Program-made: the position numbers and the translations under genes
Assembly: GCA_001897995.1 (NCBI GenBank)
Contig: MKRV01000260.1
Location: 62,001 to 126,000 of the forward strand
Direction of reading: 5' to 3'
Source of the DNA: Alphaproteobacteria bacterium 65-37
GTDB taxonomy: Bacteria; Pseudomonadota; Alphaproteobacteria; Reyranellales; Reyranellaceae
Length of the DNA stretch: 64,000 bases
The notes under the pieces: model-generated
Seen by the model: only the letters and a program-made list of their open reading frames with translations
Told to the model about the DNA's origin: nothing
The model's database searches: none
Part shown: in pieces, positions 1 to 9,022 of the stretch
Numbering within the stretch: position 1 is the first letter of the stretch
Layout of the letters: each line of letters begins with the position of its first letter

Positions 1-601
1 GGCCATTGATCAGACGCTCGCGGACCTCCGGCGGCGCGTCCTTGATCGACGGCAGCGGAGGATCGTGCGACAGACCGCCTGAGGCCGCGAACAGCACCTT
101 TTTGCCCGAATGCATGGCGAAGCGACCCACGGATTCGCCGAGCTGGCGCGCACGACGGTAAGTCGGCACGGGCGGCGCAGCGGCATTCACGAAGATGGGC
201 AGGATGGGGATCGACTTGAAATCACCAAGCACCGCCTCCCACATCTGAACGAAGCCGTGATCAACCGACATGCGGTACGATATCGCGACGTCGAAGTCAT
301 CCGCCCGCACATGATCCACAAGTTCGAGCGCTGTCTGCTCCGGAACGTCCAGCGGACCCGTCCCGCCACCCCAATCACCAAGGGAGACCGCTCCCGCTCC
401 GACACAGAACGAGGGCATCAAGTCGTAGAAGAAGCCATTGAAGTGATCGGGCGCGAACTGGATCACGTAATCAGGCGCAAACTCGTTGACGAAGCTTCTA
501 AGCCGCTCGAATGCAGTCCGGACGCGCTCCTCGGTTTCGGTGCTGGCGGGGCCTCTATACATCAAGGGCGTATGGGAGGCGCAGACGATCGCGACTGACA
601 T
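1..601 (-). CDS. mhpB: 2,3-dihydroxyphenylpropionate 1,2-dioxygenase (MhpB-type LigB extradiol dioxygenase), 3' part outside window
   Basis: The enzyme cleaves the catechol ring of 2,3-dihydroxyphenylpropionate or a related substrate in the meta position, using Fe(II), in the cytoplasm. I translated the 200 visible N-terminal residues by hand. They follow E. coli MhpB closely: FAPDHFNGFFYD near residue 49, VDHGF with His115, and GGLSH with His179. These are the two histidines known to act in E. coli MhpB, at the same numbering. ATG at 599-601 has AAGGAG about 8 nt upstream. The gene runs off the left edge without a stop. It lies 49 bp downstream of the binding-protein gene on the same strand, so the two are probably one operon. 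The exact substrate is not certain. Confidence 0.9.
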   Translation of the reverse strand, partial: MSVAIVCASHTPLMYRGPASTETEERVRTAFERLRSFVNEFAPDYVIQFAPDHFNGFFYDLMPSFCVGAGAVSLGDWGGGTGPLDVPEQTALELVDHVRADDFDVAISYRMSVDHGFVQMWEAVLGDFKSIPILPIFVNAAAPPVPTYRRARQLGESVGRFAMHSGKKVLFAASGGLSHDPPLPSIKDAPPEVRERLING

Positions 602-650
602 GATCGAACTCCTTCGAACGCGAGTTGTATTATCGATTGATGGCTACCGG

Positions 651-1877
651 CTATTTCTTCACCAGCGGGCACGGGCTTTCGGAGAGCGGGCGATTCACGG
701 ATTCGCCTGGTAGCGTCTGCACGACATTGTAGAGATCCCAGTCGCCCTTATTCTCTCCCGGTTTCTTCACCCGAAGCAGATACATATCGTGGATCATCTT
801 GCGGTCGGCGCGGATATAGCCATCCGCCGCAAAGAAATCGTTCACCCGCTCCTTTTCCATCTGCTTCATTACAGTTGGAGCGTCGTCGGTACCTGTCGCC
901 TTGACGGCCTTCAGGTAATGCGCCACCGAGGAATAGACGCCAGCATGGAAACTGGTCGGCATCTGCTTCGCCTTGGCATAGAAGCGCTCGGCCCATGCGC
1001 GCGTTTCCGGCGTACGGTCCCAATAGAACGGAGAGACCTCATAAGCGTCATGCGCGATATTCAGGCCGACGGCGTACACGTCCGTCAGCACCGATTGGAG
1101 CGGAACGATCTTAGCCCTCGCGCTCAATCCGAATTCGTCGGCCTGCTTGAGCGCCGTCACGGTATCACCGCTGGAGGCCGCAATCGCAATGACGTTGGCT
1201 CCGGCATTGGATGCCGTGAGCAGGAACGATGCGAAGTCAGACGTATTTGGTGGAAACACGGAGTTGCCCACCACCTGTCCGCCGTTCAGCTTCACCTGCT
1301 CCGACGTATCCCGCGTCAGAGCGTGACCGTAGGCCTGATCGACCGTGAGAAAGTACCACTTGGTCCCGCCCGCCTCGATCACGGCCTTCGCCGCGCCCTT
1401 CGCGAGATTGTAAGTATCAACGGTCCACTGAACAGTGAGCGGCGAGCAGGCCTTGCCGCTGAAATCGGACGAGGTCGAACCGGACAGCAGCATGACTTTG
1501 CTCCGTTGAGCGGCCATGTTTTGTACGGCGAAGCCGATCGGCGATCCCTGCATATCGGCGATCACATCGACGCCCTCAATGTCGAACCAGCGTGCGGCAA
1601 TTTGCGCCCCGACATCCGGCTTGCCCTGGTGATCCGCTGAAATGACTTCGACGTTGAGACCCGCTCCGAAGTCCTCGGCCGCCAATTCTGCCGCGACCAC
1701 CGAGCCCTTGCCGTTCGCCATGGCCGTGGGGCCAGCGATGTCGGTTAGGACACCTATCTTCACCTTCCCGCCGCTGAGATTCGGCGTCCCGCCGGCGCTC
1801 TGCGCTGCGGACGGCGCCGCCGAGATTGCGAGGGCCACGCACACGACCGCAGGCAAATGAAAGCTTGAATGAACCAT
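651..1877 (-). CDS. ABC transporter substrate-binding protein, LivK/branched-chain amino acid type
   Basis: A periplasmic binding protein of about 408 residues of the Leu/Ile/Val-binding (type I) family, which feeds an ABC importer. The open frame extends upstream to 2102, but ATG at 1875-1877 has GGAGG just before it and opens a clear signal peptide (hydrophobic stretch, then APSAAQS near residue 26). After that comes the family opening KVKIGVLTDIAGP. Binding proteins of this type beside ring-cleavage dioxygenases often take up aromatic acids; here that is inferred from the downstream mhpB-like gene and the divergent MhpR-like regulator. No permease or ATPase genes of the transporter are in the window. 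Confidence 0.87.
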   Translation of the reverse strand: MVHSSFHLPAVVCVALAISAAPSAAQSAGGTPNLSGGKVKIGVLTDIAGPTAMANGKGSVVAAELAAEDFGAGLNVEVISADHQGKPDVGAQIAARWFDIEGVDVIADMQGSPIGFAVQNMAAQRSKVMLLSGSTSSDFSGKACSPLTVQWTVDTYNLAKGAAKAVIEAGGTKWYFLTVDQAYGHALTRDTSEQVKLNGGQVVGNSVFPPNTSDFASFLLTASNAGANVIAIAASSGDTVTALKQADEFGLSARAKIVPLQSVLTDVYAVGLNIAHDAYEVSPFYWDRTPETRAWAERFYAKAKQMPTSFHAGVYSSVAHYLKAVKATGTDDAPTVMKQMEKERVNDFFAADGYIRADRKMIHDMYLLRVKKPGENKGDWDLYNVVQTLPGESVNRPLSESPCPLVKK

Positions 1878-1961
1878 CGTTTCCTCCCGTAGCCGCTCTA
1901 TTTGGACGTGCGGGCGATAGATTGCATTCTTTTGGACTTGGATTACATGAAACCTGTGAAA

Positions 1962-1978
1962 TGTTCGCGGTGCGAACA
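1962..1978. promoter_or_regulatory. Palindromic operator candidate for the IclR-type regulator
   Basis: A perfect inverted repeat, TGTTCGC-GGT-GCGAACA, lies in the 118-bp spacer between the divergent binding-protein and regulator genes, 17 bp before the regulator start. Position and form suit an IclR-family operator that controls both directions. Binding by the adjacent regulator is inferred. Confidence 0.5.
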
Positions 1979-1995
1979 CATCCGGAGGGGATCCG

Positions 1996-2823
1996 ATGCA
2001 CCGAAACGTGAGGTCGCTTTCCCGCGGGTTGGCGCTGATCCGCGAGATCAACGCGATCGGGCCGTCGAACGTCGTGCAGCTCGCGAAGAGGACCGGCCTC
2101 AACCGGACGACCTGCTATCGTCTGCTATATACCTTGCAGGAAGACGGCTACGTGAAGTTCGACGAGACGAACGCGCTCTTCGGTCTCACGCCACAAGTGC
2201 GCTCGTTGAGCGAAGGCGTGTCCTCCCGCGACCTGTCCAGCCAGGCCGTGCTTCCTGCGATGTTCAGCCTGCTCGACCAGGTCTCATGGCCGAGCGATTT
2301 CGGGATCTTCGACCTCGGTTCTATACTGATCCGAGAGAGCACGCATCCCTTTAGCCCGTTCTCGGTCCACCGCTCGATGGTGGGGCGCCACCGATCGCTG
2401 ATAAGGAGCGCGCTGGGACGCGCGGTTCTTGCCGCGTCACCGTCCGCTCTACGTCGAGAGATGCTCGAGATGACGGCGTCTCTTGTCGAAGAAGACTCTG
2501 TGCTCGCGAAGGACCGCCATTTCGTCGAGGACATCGTGATTCAGACCAAAAAAGACGGCTACGCATCCTCTGTCGGTGGGTCGGAGACAGGTATCAGTGC
2601 CATTGCGCTGCCAATCCGTGGCGCCGGTCCGGTGCTCGGTAGCCTGAATCTGATCTTCTTCTCGACATCGATGACGCCTGAGGTAGCAGCAAGGAGGTAT
2701 TTGCCACACATGAAGCAGGCGGTGAAGGAGGCCGAACGTCGGTGGTCAGCGGCGAACAAGAAGCGCGGAAAACTCTCTCTGGCGAGCCCCTCAACGAGGG
2801 CGGCGGGCGCAACGCCGAAGTGA
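1996..2823 (+). CDS. IclR-family transcriptional regulator, MhpR-like
   Basis: A protein of 275 residues. The N-terminal winged helix-turn-helix (about residues 6-60, with LNRTTCYRLLYTLQEDGYV) is followed by an IclR effector domain. Several stretches parallel E. coli MhpR, the activator of the phenylpropionate meta-cleavage genes: LRSLSEG-like after the wing, WPSDFGIFDL, the STHPFS..S.HRSMVGR stretch and LGSLNLIF. The length is also close (MhpR is about 277). The start ATG has GGAGGGG 5-6 nt upstream. It is divergent from the binding-protein/mhpB operon, so it most likely activates that operon in response to an aromatic acid. Effector and sign of control are inferred. Confidence 0.88.
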   Translation: MHRNVRSLSRGLALIREINAIGPSNVVQLAKRTGLNRTTCYRLLYTLQEDGYVKFDETNALFGLTPQVRSLSEGVSSRDLSSQAVLPAMFSLLDQVSWPSDFGIFDLGSILIRESTHPFSPFSVHRSMVGRHRSLIRSALGRAVLAASPSALRREMLEMTASLVEEDSVLAKDRHFVEDIVIQTKKDGYASSVGGSETGISAIALPIRGAGPVLGSLNLIFFSTSMTPEVAARRYLPHMKQAVKEAERRWSAANKKRGKLSLASPSTRAAGATPK

Positions 2824-2829
2824 ACTTCC

Positions 2830-3752
2830 ATGGCCAGAAGCGATCGAACGATACGCATGCCTCGACCACCGATCCAGATGCGCGGCTCCCGCTGCCGACG
2901 CGGCTGATGGCGGGGCTCGCCATCCTCAAGCACATGTGCGGCCTGTCGGACGAGGTCCTGTGCGAGCGTTGGGTGGAGAACCCCTATATCAGCTGTTGCG
3001 CGGCGAGGAGTTTTTCCGGCACGAACTCGTCATTTGGCCGCTCCCCGATTGAAGAAGCTGCGCACCTATCTCGGCCGAGTCATGCGCGATATCGGTCGGC
3101 GTATCAAAGGCGACCCGGACAAGCAGGCCGCCTTCGCCCAATTGCTGTCTCTGGCGGGTGCCGTGCGCGAAGCGTCAGAAACAGCGGGGCAAGAAGATCT
3201 ATAGCCTGCACGCGCCGAAGGTCTAATGCATCGGCAAGGGCAAGGTGCATCGCCCCTACGGGCTGGGGGTCAAGGTCTCCGTCGTGACCCCGCTGTATCG
3301 CTCGAAAGGCGGCCCGTTCGTCGCCCATGTAAAGGCGCTTCCCGGCAACCCGCGGGCACACGCTCGAAAAGATCGTCCCCGACATCGAAAAGCAGATCGG
3401 CGCGAGCCTGTCTCGCATTGTCGTCGACCGCGGCTATTGTGGCCACAACGCGCCGGCCGAGCACCGGTTCAAGGTCTACATTTCCAGCCAGAAGCGGCGC
3501 GTCACCGAACACATCAAGCGTGAGATGCGACGGCGCTCGGCCGTCGAGCCAGTCATCGGGCATCTGAAATCAGATCATCGCATGAACAGAAGCCATCTCG
3601 CCCATCAGGAAGGCGACGCCGCAAACGTCATCCTCGCCGCCGCCGGATACAACTTCCGTCGCCTGTTGGCATGGCTCGCGTTTTTGTTGTCCGCAATCCT
3701 GATCACGTTCGCCGCGCAAATAACATCACGCGATCAACCGGTCGTCGCTTGA
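2830..3752 (+). pseudogene. IS5-family transposase remnant, broken by frameshifts and a stop
   Basis: Pieces of an IS5-family DDE transposase are spread over all three forward frames. The N-terminal piece has LPTRLMAGLAILKHMCGLSDEVLCERW (about 2881-2970), the middle piece has HRPYGLGVKVSVVTP (about 3245), and the C-terminal piece is an open frame from 3525 with VEPVIGHLKSDHRMNR and AAGYNFRRLLAWL. An in-frame TAA near 3223 and several frame changes rule out a functional protein. It begins right after the regulator stop, so the insertion lies at the 3' end of that gene. I could not define terminal inverted repeats. Confidence 0.78.
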
Positions 3753-3972
3753 TCCGAGTTCTTCACGGCCAACTGAGGCACCCGATCCGGACATCATCAT
3801 GAGGCGCTCTGCGACTTCGGAAAGGCAGCCAGCGACGCAAACAGTGCGATCGCGTTGAGATTCTAAATACTAACCAACCCAGTGCCGGACTGGCTATCCA
3901 TTTGCCCGCCGCGCTCGCCCCGTCTTCGCAACCCGGCCCGCTCCGGATGGCGACACCCGCTCCGGATAGCGT

Positions 3973-4001
3973 TTGACAGCTTTGCCGAATGACTCGATAA
4001 T
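3973..4001 (+). promoter_or_regulatory. Sigma70-type promoter for the araC-like gene
   Basis: TTGACA at 3973-3978 and GATAAT at 3996-4001 are separated by 17 bp. This is near-consensus -35/-10, ending 29 bp before the ATG of the AraC-type regulator. An A-rich tract follows the -10. Confidence 0.6.
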
Positions 4002-4030
4002 AAAAAAAACTTGACGGGGAGGATAAAACC

Positions 4031-4915
4031 ATGAGGCGGCTGGTTCCGCCGGACGATATTCCGCGCTGGATTCCGGGGAAACTGACGCTGGACAGCAGCG
4101 GATCCCGGTGGCGTGGCGTGACACTGAAAGGCTATGAGTACGCCGACCTTCATGTCGCCATTCCGTCGATGCGTGACTACATGATCGTTGTCTACGAAGG
4201 CGAAGCAGCCCGCATGGGACGACGATGCGGGGGGCCTTGGGAGTATCATCGGGTCGAGCCTGGCGTAGTTTCTCTTTTGACGCGCGCGGAACAGTCGGAA
4301 TGGGCGTGGTCACGGCCGATCTCGGTGTCCCACGTCTATCTCTCCCATGACGCGATCACCAAGGTTGCCGGCGACATTTACGACCGCAACATAGCGGATG
4401 TCGAAATCGGCGATAAGGTCCGCGCGGTCGACGACTTCCTCCCTTGGGTCAGCCGCAGGCTTCGGCAGGAACTGAGCGGCGGCGAGGTTGGCGGACGCGT
4501 GATGGTAGAGACTTTGCTTACGCAGGCTTGCGTGCATGTCCTGCGTAGCTTTGCCCACACCGAATTCCGCGAGCCAAGGAGTTCGGGTACCTTCACCCCG
4601 GCCCAGCGCAGGATCCTGACCGAGTACTTGGCCGAGAACCTGAGAGGTGATGTCTCGCTCGCCGATATGGCTGGCGCGGTAGGGCTCAGCGTATTCCATT
4701 TTTCGCGCAAGTTCCATGCCGAGTTCGGCTGTCCGCCGCATCAGTGGCTGGTACGCGAACGGATTAAGCGCGCGAGCGAGTTGATCAAGCGGCAATGTCT
4801 GCCGTTAAAGGAAGTCGCGTACGAGGCGGGCTTCGCCGATCAGAGCCACATGACGAGGCTCTTCCGCCGGCTTTACAGAATGACGCCCGCTGAATACCGG
4901 CGGACTTTCGACTGA
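4031..4915 (+). CDS. AraC-family transcriptional regulator
   Basis: A protein of 294 residues with a variable N-terminal sensing domain and a C-terminal AraC/XylS DNA-binding domain. The first helix-turn-helix is near VSLADMAGAVGLSVFHFSRKF; the second is in LKEVAYEAGFADQSHMTRLFRR and ends with the family motif MTPAEYRR. The start is set by GGGGAGGA 6 nt before ATG. It is transcribed alone from a strong promoter. The target is unknown; the flanking genes are IS remnants, so the gene it once controlled may be lost. Confidence 0.88.
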   Translation: MRRLVPPDDIPRWIPGKLTLDSSGSRWRGVTLKGYEYADLHVAIPSMRDYMIVVYEGEAARMGRRCGGPWEYHRVEPGVVSLLTRAEQSEWAWSRPISVSHVYLSHDAITKVAGDIYDRNIADVEIGDKVRAVDDFLPWVSRRLRQELSGGEVGGRVMVETLLTQACVHVLRSFAHTEFREPRSSGTFTPAQRRILTEYLAENLRGDVSLADMAGAVGLSVFHFSRKFHAEFGCPPHQWLVRERIKRASELIKRQCLPLKEVAYEAGFADQSHMTRLFRRLYRMTPAEYRRTFD

Positions 4916-5319
4916 TGGCGGGCGCGCGCTTGGACATGACGTGACCGGCTTAGAGACTTCTCTGATTGGGGCCCTTAAAGTCAAGCTGCTCCTGCTTCTC
5001 CTCATTCCACGCCGTCCGCGTTGGTATCTTATCTCGGTTCCGTGGGCTACTCGCTTCTCTTCGCGGTCGGCGCATTGGCCGCCGCATGATGGGCTCAGAA
5101 GAGCAAGGCGTCCCAATTTGTCTTACGACCTTCGGTTCTGGACTCTCAACGATATCGCCTTGCCCATCGTCCCCACGGGGACGATACCTTCCGCTGGCGC
5201 GGATTTCTTGATGTATCTCGGTTTGTCTCCTTATAACGATCCCCACTGAGCGTGACTCGCGGGGCTTGCGCGACGCGGTGCGGTTTTGATTCAAGCACGG
5301 CGAATCGAGGAGCTTCGTC
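4916..5319. other. Non-coding stretch between the araC-like gene and the IS630 transposase
   Basis: No reading frame here resembles a known protein. The right part should contain the left end of the IS630-family element, because the transposase starts at 5320, but I could not match a terminal inverted repeat to the right side. The open minus-strand frame over this stretch is antisense to the IS630 gene and looks spurious. Confidence 0.5.
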
Positions 5320-5956
5320 ATGCCGATCCCGCTTCGAGAGGATTTCAACGCGGCCGGTCTTCGTTCGGCGGCGCGCGAGAGCAAGGATGCCGGCCAGACG
5401 CGCCGGCTGCTGGCGCTGGCCGCGATCTGCGAGGGCGCCACGCGCACCGAGGCGGCCCGGATCGGCGGCGTGACGCTGCAGATCGTGCGGGACTGGGTGA
5501 TCAAGCTCAACGCGCACGGGCCCGCGGGTCTGATCGACCGCAAGGCGCCCGGCCAGAAGCGACGGCTCGACGATGCGCATCGCGCCGCCCTGGCGGCGGC
5601 GGTCGAGAGCGGGCCGATCCCGGCCGTGCACGGCGTGGTGCGCTGGCGGGTGGTCGATCTGCGCCAGTGGCTGCACGACGAGTTCCAAGTCAGCGTGTCC
5701 GAGCAGACGCTGAGCCGCGAGCTGCGCGAGCTTGGGTATCGCAAGCTGTCCGCCCGCCCGCGCCACCACGCCCAGGCTGCTGGCGCGATCGAGGCTTTTA
5801 AAAAAGCCTCCCCGCGCGCCTGGGCGAGATCGCGGGCGAGCAGGGCGTCGAGCCCGGCGACATAGAGGTCTGGTTCGGCGACGAGGCCAGGATCGGCCAG
5901 AAGAACAAGGTCACGCGCCGCTGGGCCAAGAAGGGCTCGCGCCCGTCCGCCCCGCA
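5320..5956 (+). pseudogene. IS630-family transposase, 5' part (split by IS66)
   Basis: The N-terminal part of an IS630-family transposase, with a helix-turn-helix start (ARESKDAGQTRRLLALAAI, then EAARIGGVTLQIVRDWV) and a second HTH at VSVSEQTLSRELRELGYRKL. At 5800-5805 there is an A6 run. A -1 shift there takes the frame into [13 protein letters not shown], then [12 protein letters not shown] with the first catalytic Asp. Many IS630 elements use such a shift. The gene then runs into the IS66 insertion at 5965. Residues on both sides of the insertion (HDQR and TASTYIFGA) join exactly once the IS66 element and one copy of its 8-bp duplication are removed. Confidence 0.85.
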
Positions 5957-8734
5957 CGACCAGCGTAACCGCCCGGTGTCGGCCACCTTGTCGTGTTGCT
6001 CGAGGGCTTGGACACCAGTGGCATGGACAAGCTCGAGGCTATCCCTAGGGACAGCACCAGTGCGACGCAGTTCATCGAGGTCATCACCGGCCACGAACGG
6101 CGGCGCAGTTACAGCGATGCTGAGAAGGCACGTCTGATTGCGGAGGCATCGCAGCCGGGGGCGCGCGTGCATGACGTGGCGCGCCGTCATGGAATCTGCT
6201 CGAGCTTGCTCTACCGTTGGCGCCGGCAGGGTTTGCGCATCGGTCCGACGGAGCGAGCGTCCCCGCTTTTGCCGGTTTGCGTAGCGTCGGAGGCTACGGC
6301 TCCGGTGATGCCGGAGGCTGCGGTTCATCGCAGGCCGGCGCCGCAGCCGATCGAGATCACGTTGCCGAACGGCTGCACAGTCCGTGTCGATCAGCATGTC
6401 GACGCGCGGGCGCTCCGGCGCATCCTCGCGGCACTGCGCGAGTGATCTCGCTGCCGGGCGGCACACGGGTCTGGCTGGCCGCGGGGGCCACCGATATGCG
6501 GCGCGGCTTCGACGGCCTTTCGCGGCAGGTGCAGCAGGTGCTCGGACAGGACCCGTTCTGCGGCCACCTGTTCGTCTTCCGAGGCCGACGGGGCGATCTG
6601 GTGAAGGTTCTCTTCTGGGATGGTCAGGGGATGTGCCTGTTCGCCAGGGTTTTGGCGCCATTGCCGTCTTGAGGGCGGCGGCTCGATCGACAAGACGATT
6701 CCATCGACTGCATTGCTTGCGTGGCACGTTCGATGCGGGAACCTCGTACAGGCAATAGTGCGCATTGTAGGCATGCCTGGTGACGAGTCCATGTTCAGCC
6801 CACCTGGCGAGGGTCGTTTCGTGGATGTTGAGGCGTGCCGCGGCTTCCCGTTTTGTCAGCATTCCGCGATCTCGCAGACGGTCATAGCGCGAGCGCAAGC
6901 CGTACCGATGGACGAGATAGGCGACCAGCAAGGCTGTGAAGCGGGCATCGCGGCGGCCGCGCCGCGCCGATCCTCCTGGGCGATAGCCCTGCTGGTTGAG
7001 GAGTTCGGCGATCTCTGCATAGATGTGTCTGTCGAGGAGCTTGTCGACCAGTTCGACGATGCCGGACGGCGTCTTTACCTGCTGCGCGGAAGATTTTGGG
7101 CTCATTGTGGTGAGCGTTTGGATTTTGCCGCCCTTGAAGCGGACGTGGATCCTGGTGGTGCCTTCCGCCGGCATTTTGACGAGGGTGACATCCTCAATGA
7201 TGTGGGCGAGCAACCGTTTGCGTTCACGGTCCGGCGTATCCGGATCTGCCCAGAGCTTGCTGAAGTCTACCGTCATCGCGATCAGCCGCTCGCGGACAGC
7301 TTCATCGAGGACGAGCTGATCCTGCTCTCGTGCGCGCTCTCGATCTTCGCGGGCTTTGGCCAACACGCGGAGCTTCTCGTTCCATTCGCCTTCGAGCGTG
7401 TCAGCGACGAGGCGATTATTGGGGTCGACCAACATGAAGCGGCGCTGGGCGAGGTCCGCTTCGATGTGGGCGCGTTCGATCGCTCGACAGCGCAGCCGAT
7501 CTGCTTCTTCGTGCCGGGCTTCGATCTCCCTGCGGATCTCGAGCGTCAACTCGACGGCGGCCGGCGTCATCTGTTCGGCAATCAGCATGCCAATGGCATT
7601 ATCGATCGGAGGCCCGGCGATTGACTGGCAGTTGGGCTCGCCGCGATACCCGTGAGCGCGGTCACAGACGTACCAGGCATCCAGCCGTCCGCGCCGGGCA
7701 GCGTAGCGGATGCGGAAATGTTTACCGCATCGCCCGCACACCGCCCGTCCTTGCAGCAGCGCCGTACCTTCCCGCGGAGGCGACGCGCGCGCCAACTCAT
7801 ATCCTCGACCGTTGGTCTTGAGAATCTTGAGATTCTCCTGGAATTGCTCCCAAGTGATGTAGCCGGGATGGGCATCCGGGATGCAAGCCAGCCAGTCATC
7901 GTGCTCACGCCGCTGCAGGGTCTTTTTACCGTCGATGGCTCGTCGATAGCGCCGGCGCCCATAGGCGTAGGCGCCGGCGTAGCGTGGGTTGTTCAGGACG
8001 CGTATCGCCGTCGATGCGGTCAATGGCCGAAAAACCGTGGTCTCGCTGTTGCGTAGACGCGAGGGAAACAGAAGGCCTTCCCTGCGAAAGGCCTTGACGG
8101 TTTGGCATGCGGAGCCGACGCGAGAGAACGTGTCGAAGAAATGGTCGATTGTCTCCCTGACCTGCGAGTCGGGATCGAGCGTCACGTTGCCGGACTGGCC
8201 ATAGATCAGCCCGGTTGGCAAGACGCAGTGGTACTCGCCGCGCCTAACCTTGTTGAGGATTCCGCCGCGTAGCCTTGCTTTGATCACATGCAACTCGGCC
8301 TCACTCATTGTGCCCTTGAGCCCGAGCAGGAGGCGGTCATTGAAGGTTGACGGATCGTAGATGCCATCCTCATCGAGGATTAGGGTGTCGGCCAGGGCGC
8401 AGATCTCCAGCAAACGCTGCCAATCGGCATTGTTCCGCGCCAGGCGGGAGACCTCCAGGCCCATCACGATACCGGCGTGCCCCATGCCGACGTCGCTGAC
8501 CAGGCGCTGAAAGCCTTCGCGCCAGGCAGCCGATGCACCGGACTCGCCTTGATCACTGTCGATGACGACGATTTGCTCGTCGCGCCAGCCAAGGGCAATT
8601 GCGCGTCCACGAAGTGCATATTGCCGCTTCGCGCTCTCGACGTTCTCGATGACTTGTCGCATCGAGGACTGACGAATGTACAGGTAGGCACCGCGTTCGA
8701 GGTGGTGAGGCTGAACCTTGAGAGACTCCTTCAT
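5798..8734 (-). CDS. Large serine recombinase; native part is 6647-8734, the rest is read-through
   Basis: A site-specific recombinase of the resolvase/invertase family. The N-terminal catalytic domain has YIRQSS (Ser23 the likely nucleophile) and [14 protein letters not shown] recombinase domain follows ([21 protein letters not shown]), then a zinc-ribbon with CGRCGKHF..R and VCDR, a coiled-coil region rich in E/R, and a C-terminal MerR-like helix-turn-helix ([20 protein letters not shown]). About 696 residues are encoded within the cassette. No stop lies before the border, so the frame continues antisense through IS66 and IS630 DNA to 5798, giving a formal 978-residue product. ATG 8734 overlaps the upstream small ORF by ATGA. 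Confidence 0.85.
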   Translation of the reverse strand: MKESLKVQPHHLERGAYLYIRQSSMRQVIENVESAKRQYALRGRAIALGWRDEQIVVIDSDQGESGASAAWREGFQRLVSDVGMGHAGIVMGLEVSRLARNNADWQRLLEICALADTLILDEDGIYDPSTFNDRLLLGLKGTMSEAELHVIKARLRGGILNKVRRGEYHCVLPTGLIYGQSGNVTLDPDSQVRETIDHFFDTFSRVGSACQTVKAFRREGLLFPSRLRNSETTVFRPLTASTAIRVLNNPRYAGAYAYGRRRYRRAIDGKKTLQRREHDDWLACIPDAHPGYITWEQFQENLKILKTNGRGYELARASPPREGTALLQGRAVCGRCGKHFRIRYAARRGRLDAWYVCDRAHGYRGEPNCQSIAGPPIDNAIGMLIAEQMTPAAVELTLEIRREIEARHEEADRLRCRAIERAHIEADLAQRRFMLVDPNNRLVADTLEGEWNEKLRVLAKAREDRERAREQDQLVLDEAVRERLIAMTVDFSKLWADPDTPDRERKRLLAHIIEDVTLVKMPAEGTTRIHVRFKGGKIQTLTTMSPKSSAQQVKTPSGIVELVDKLLDRHIYAEIAELLNQQGYRPGGSARRGRRDARFTALLVAYLVHRYGLRSRYDRLRDRGMLTKREAAARLNIHETTLARWAEHGLVTRHAYNAHYCLYEVPASNVPRKQCSRWNRLVDRAAALKTAMAPKPWRTGTSPDHPRREPSPDRPVGLGRRTGGRRTGPVRAPAAPAAKGRRSRAAYRWPPRPARPVCRPAARSLAQCREDAPERPRVDMLIDTDCAAVRQRDLDRLRRRPAMNRSLRHHRSRSLRRYANRQKRGRSLRRTDAQTLPAPTVEQARADSMTARHVMHARPRLRCLRNQTCLLSIAVTAPPFVAGDDLDELRRTGAVPRDSLELVHATGVQALEQHDKVADTGRLRWSCGADGREPFLAQRRVTLFFWPILASSPNQTSMSPGSTPCSPAISPRRAGRLF
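5957..5964. repeat. Left copy of 8-bp target-site duplication of the IS66 element
   Basis: CGACCAGC directly precedes the IS66 left end (GTAACCGCCCGGT). The identical octamer occurs at 11759-11766 right after the IS66 right end. IS66-family elements make 8-bp duplications. Confidence 0.92.
6023..6445 (+). CDS. tnpA: IS66 family accessory protein TnpA
   Basis: The first IS66 gene, of about 140 residues. It has a helix-turn-helix typical of IS66 TnpA/OrfA ([13 protein letters not shown], then [21 protein letters not shown]) and the C-terminal pattern [26 protein letters not shown] chose ATG 6023 over an upstream in-frame GTG at 5993. The stop overlaps the tnpB start as GTGA, the usual coupling in this family. 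The gene looks intact. Confidence 0.85.
   Translation: MDKLEAIPRDSTSATQFIEVITGHERRRSYSDAEKARLIAEASQPGARVHDVARRHGICSSLLYRWRRQGLRIGPTERASPLLPVCVASEATAPVMPEAAVHRRPAPQPIEITLPNGCTVRVDQHVDARALRRILAALRE
6442..6649 (+). pseudogene. tnpB: IS66 TnpB, 5' fragment
   Basis: From GTG 6442 the frame shows the IS66 Orf2/TnpB signature: [22 protein letters not shown], then [19 protein letters not shown] and [10 protein letters not shown]. After CLFA the family sequence should continue with (A)KRLERGRF, but that is found only at 9984. The reading breaks at 6646/6647, the left edge of the recombinase cassette. Confidence 0.85.
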
Positions 8735-8964
8735 GGTGTTCTCCGATCGTGGGTGCTCATCGCGATTGTCGCCAGCACATGAACGATAGCTGTGCGCTCG
8801 TTACGCACTGGTGGAGTGAGCGATGATGTATGAACTGGCTGTTGAACGGGGCTTGCGGCGACCAGCGTCTGCGTCCAACCCCACATGCCCCGACGCAGAA
8901 AGAGCATGAGGCCACTGCGGGCCGTAAGCGGTAGCGCCTCGCCGAGAGCCGCCATGCGCAGCAC
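8731..8964 (-). CDS. Small cassette protein upstream of the recombinase
   Basis: A small open frame of 77 residues from GTG 8964 (or a longer product, see below). It has the stretch EVLRMAALGEALPL, then GLMLFLRRGMWGW, and ends in VRNERTAIVHVLA. Its stop overlaps the recombinase ATG by 4 nt, which suggests translational coupling. The frame is open upstream to a TAA at about 9035. An A8 run lies just there at the end of the HTH gene, so this piece could instead be made as a frameshifted extension of the HTH protein. I do not know its function. Confidence 0.55.
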   Translation of the reverse strand: MLRMAALGEALPLTARSGLMLFLRRGMWGWTQTLVAASPVQQPVHTSSLTPPVRNERTAIVHVLATIAMSTHDRRTP

Positions 8965-9022
8965 CTCATACTGGGCCGCAATGGCGGACGATGGGATCGA
9001 ACACGCCAGTGTCGTGGCGTGT

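Noticed and set aside
1878-2102. N-terminal extension of the binding protein
   Set aside because: It would overlap the divergent regulator gene and bury the signal peptide; ATG 1877 has a strong ribosome site.
4950-5957. A minus-strand open frame of 335 codons
   Set aside because: Antisense to the IS630 transposase; Arg/Ala/Ser-rich with no family pattern.
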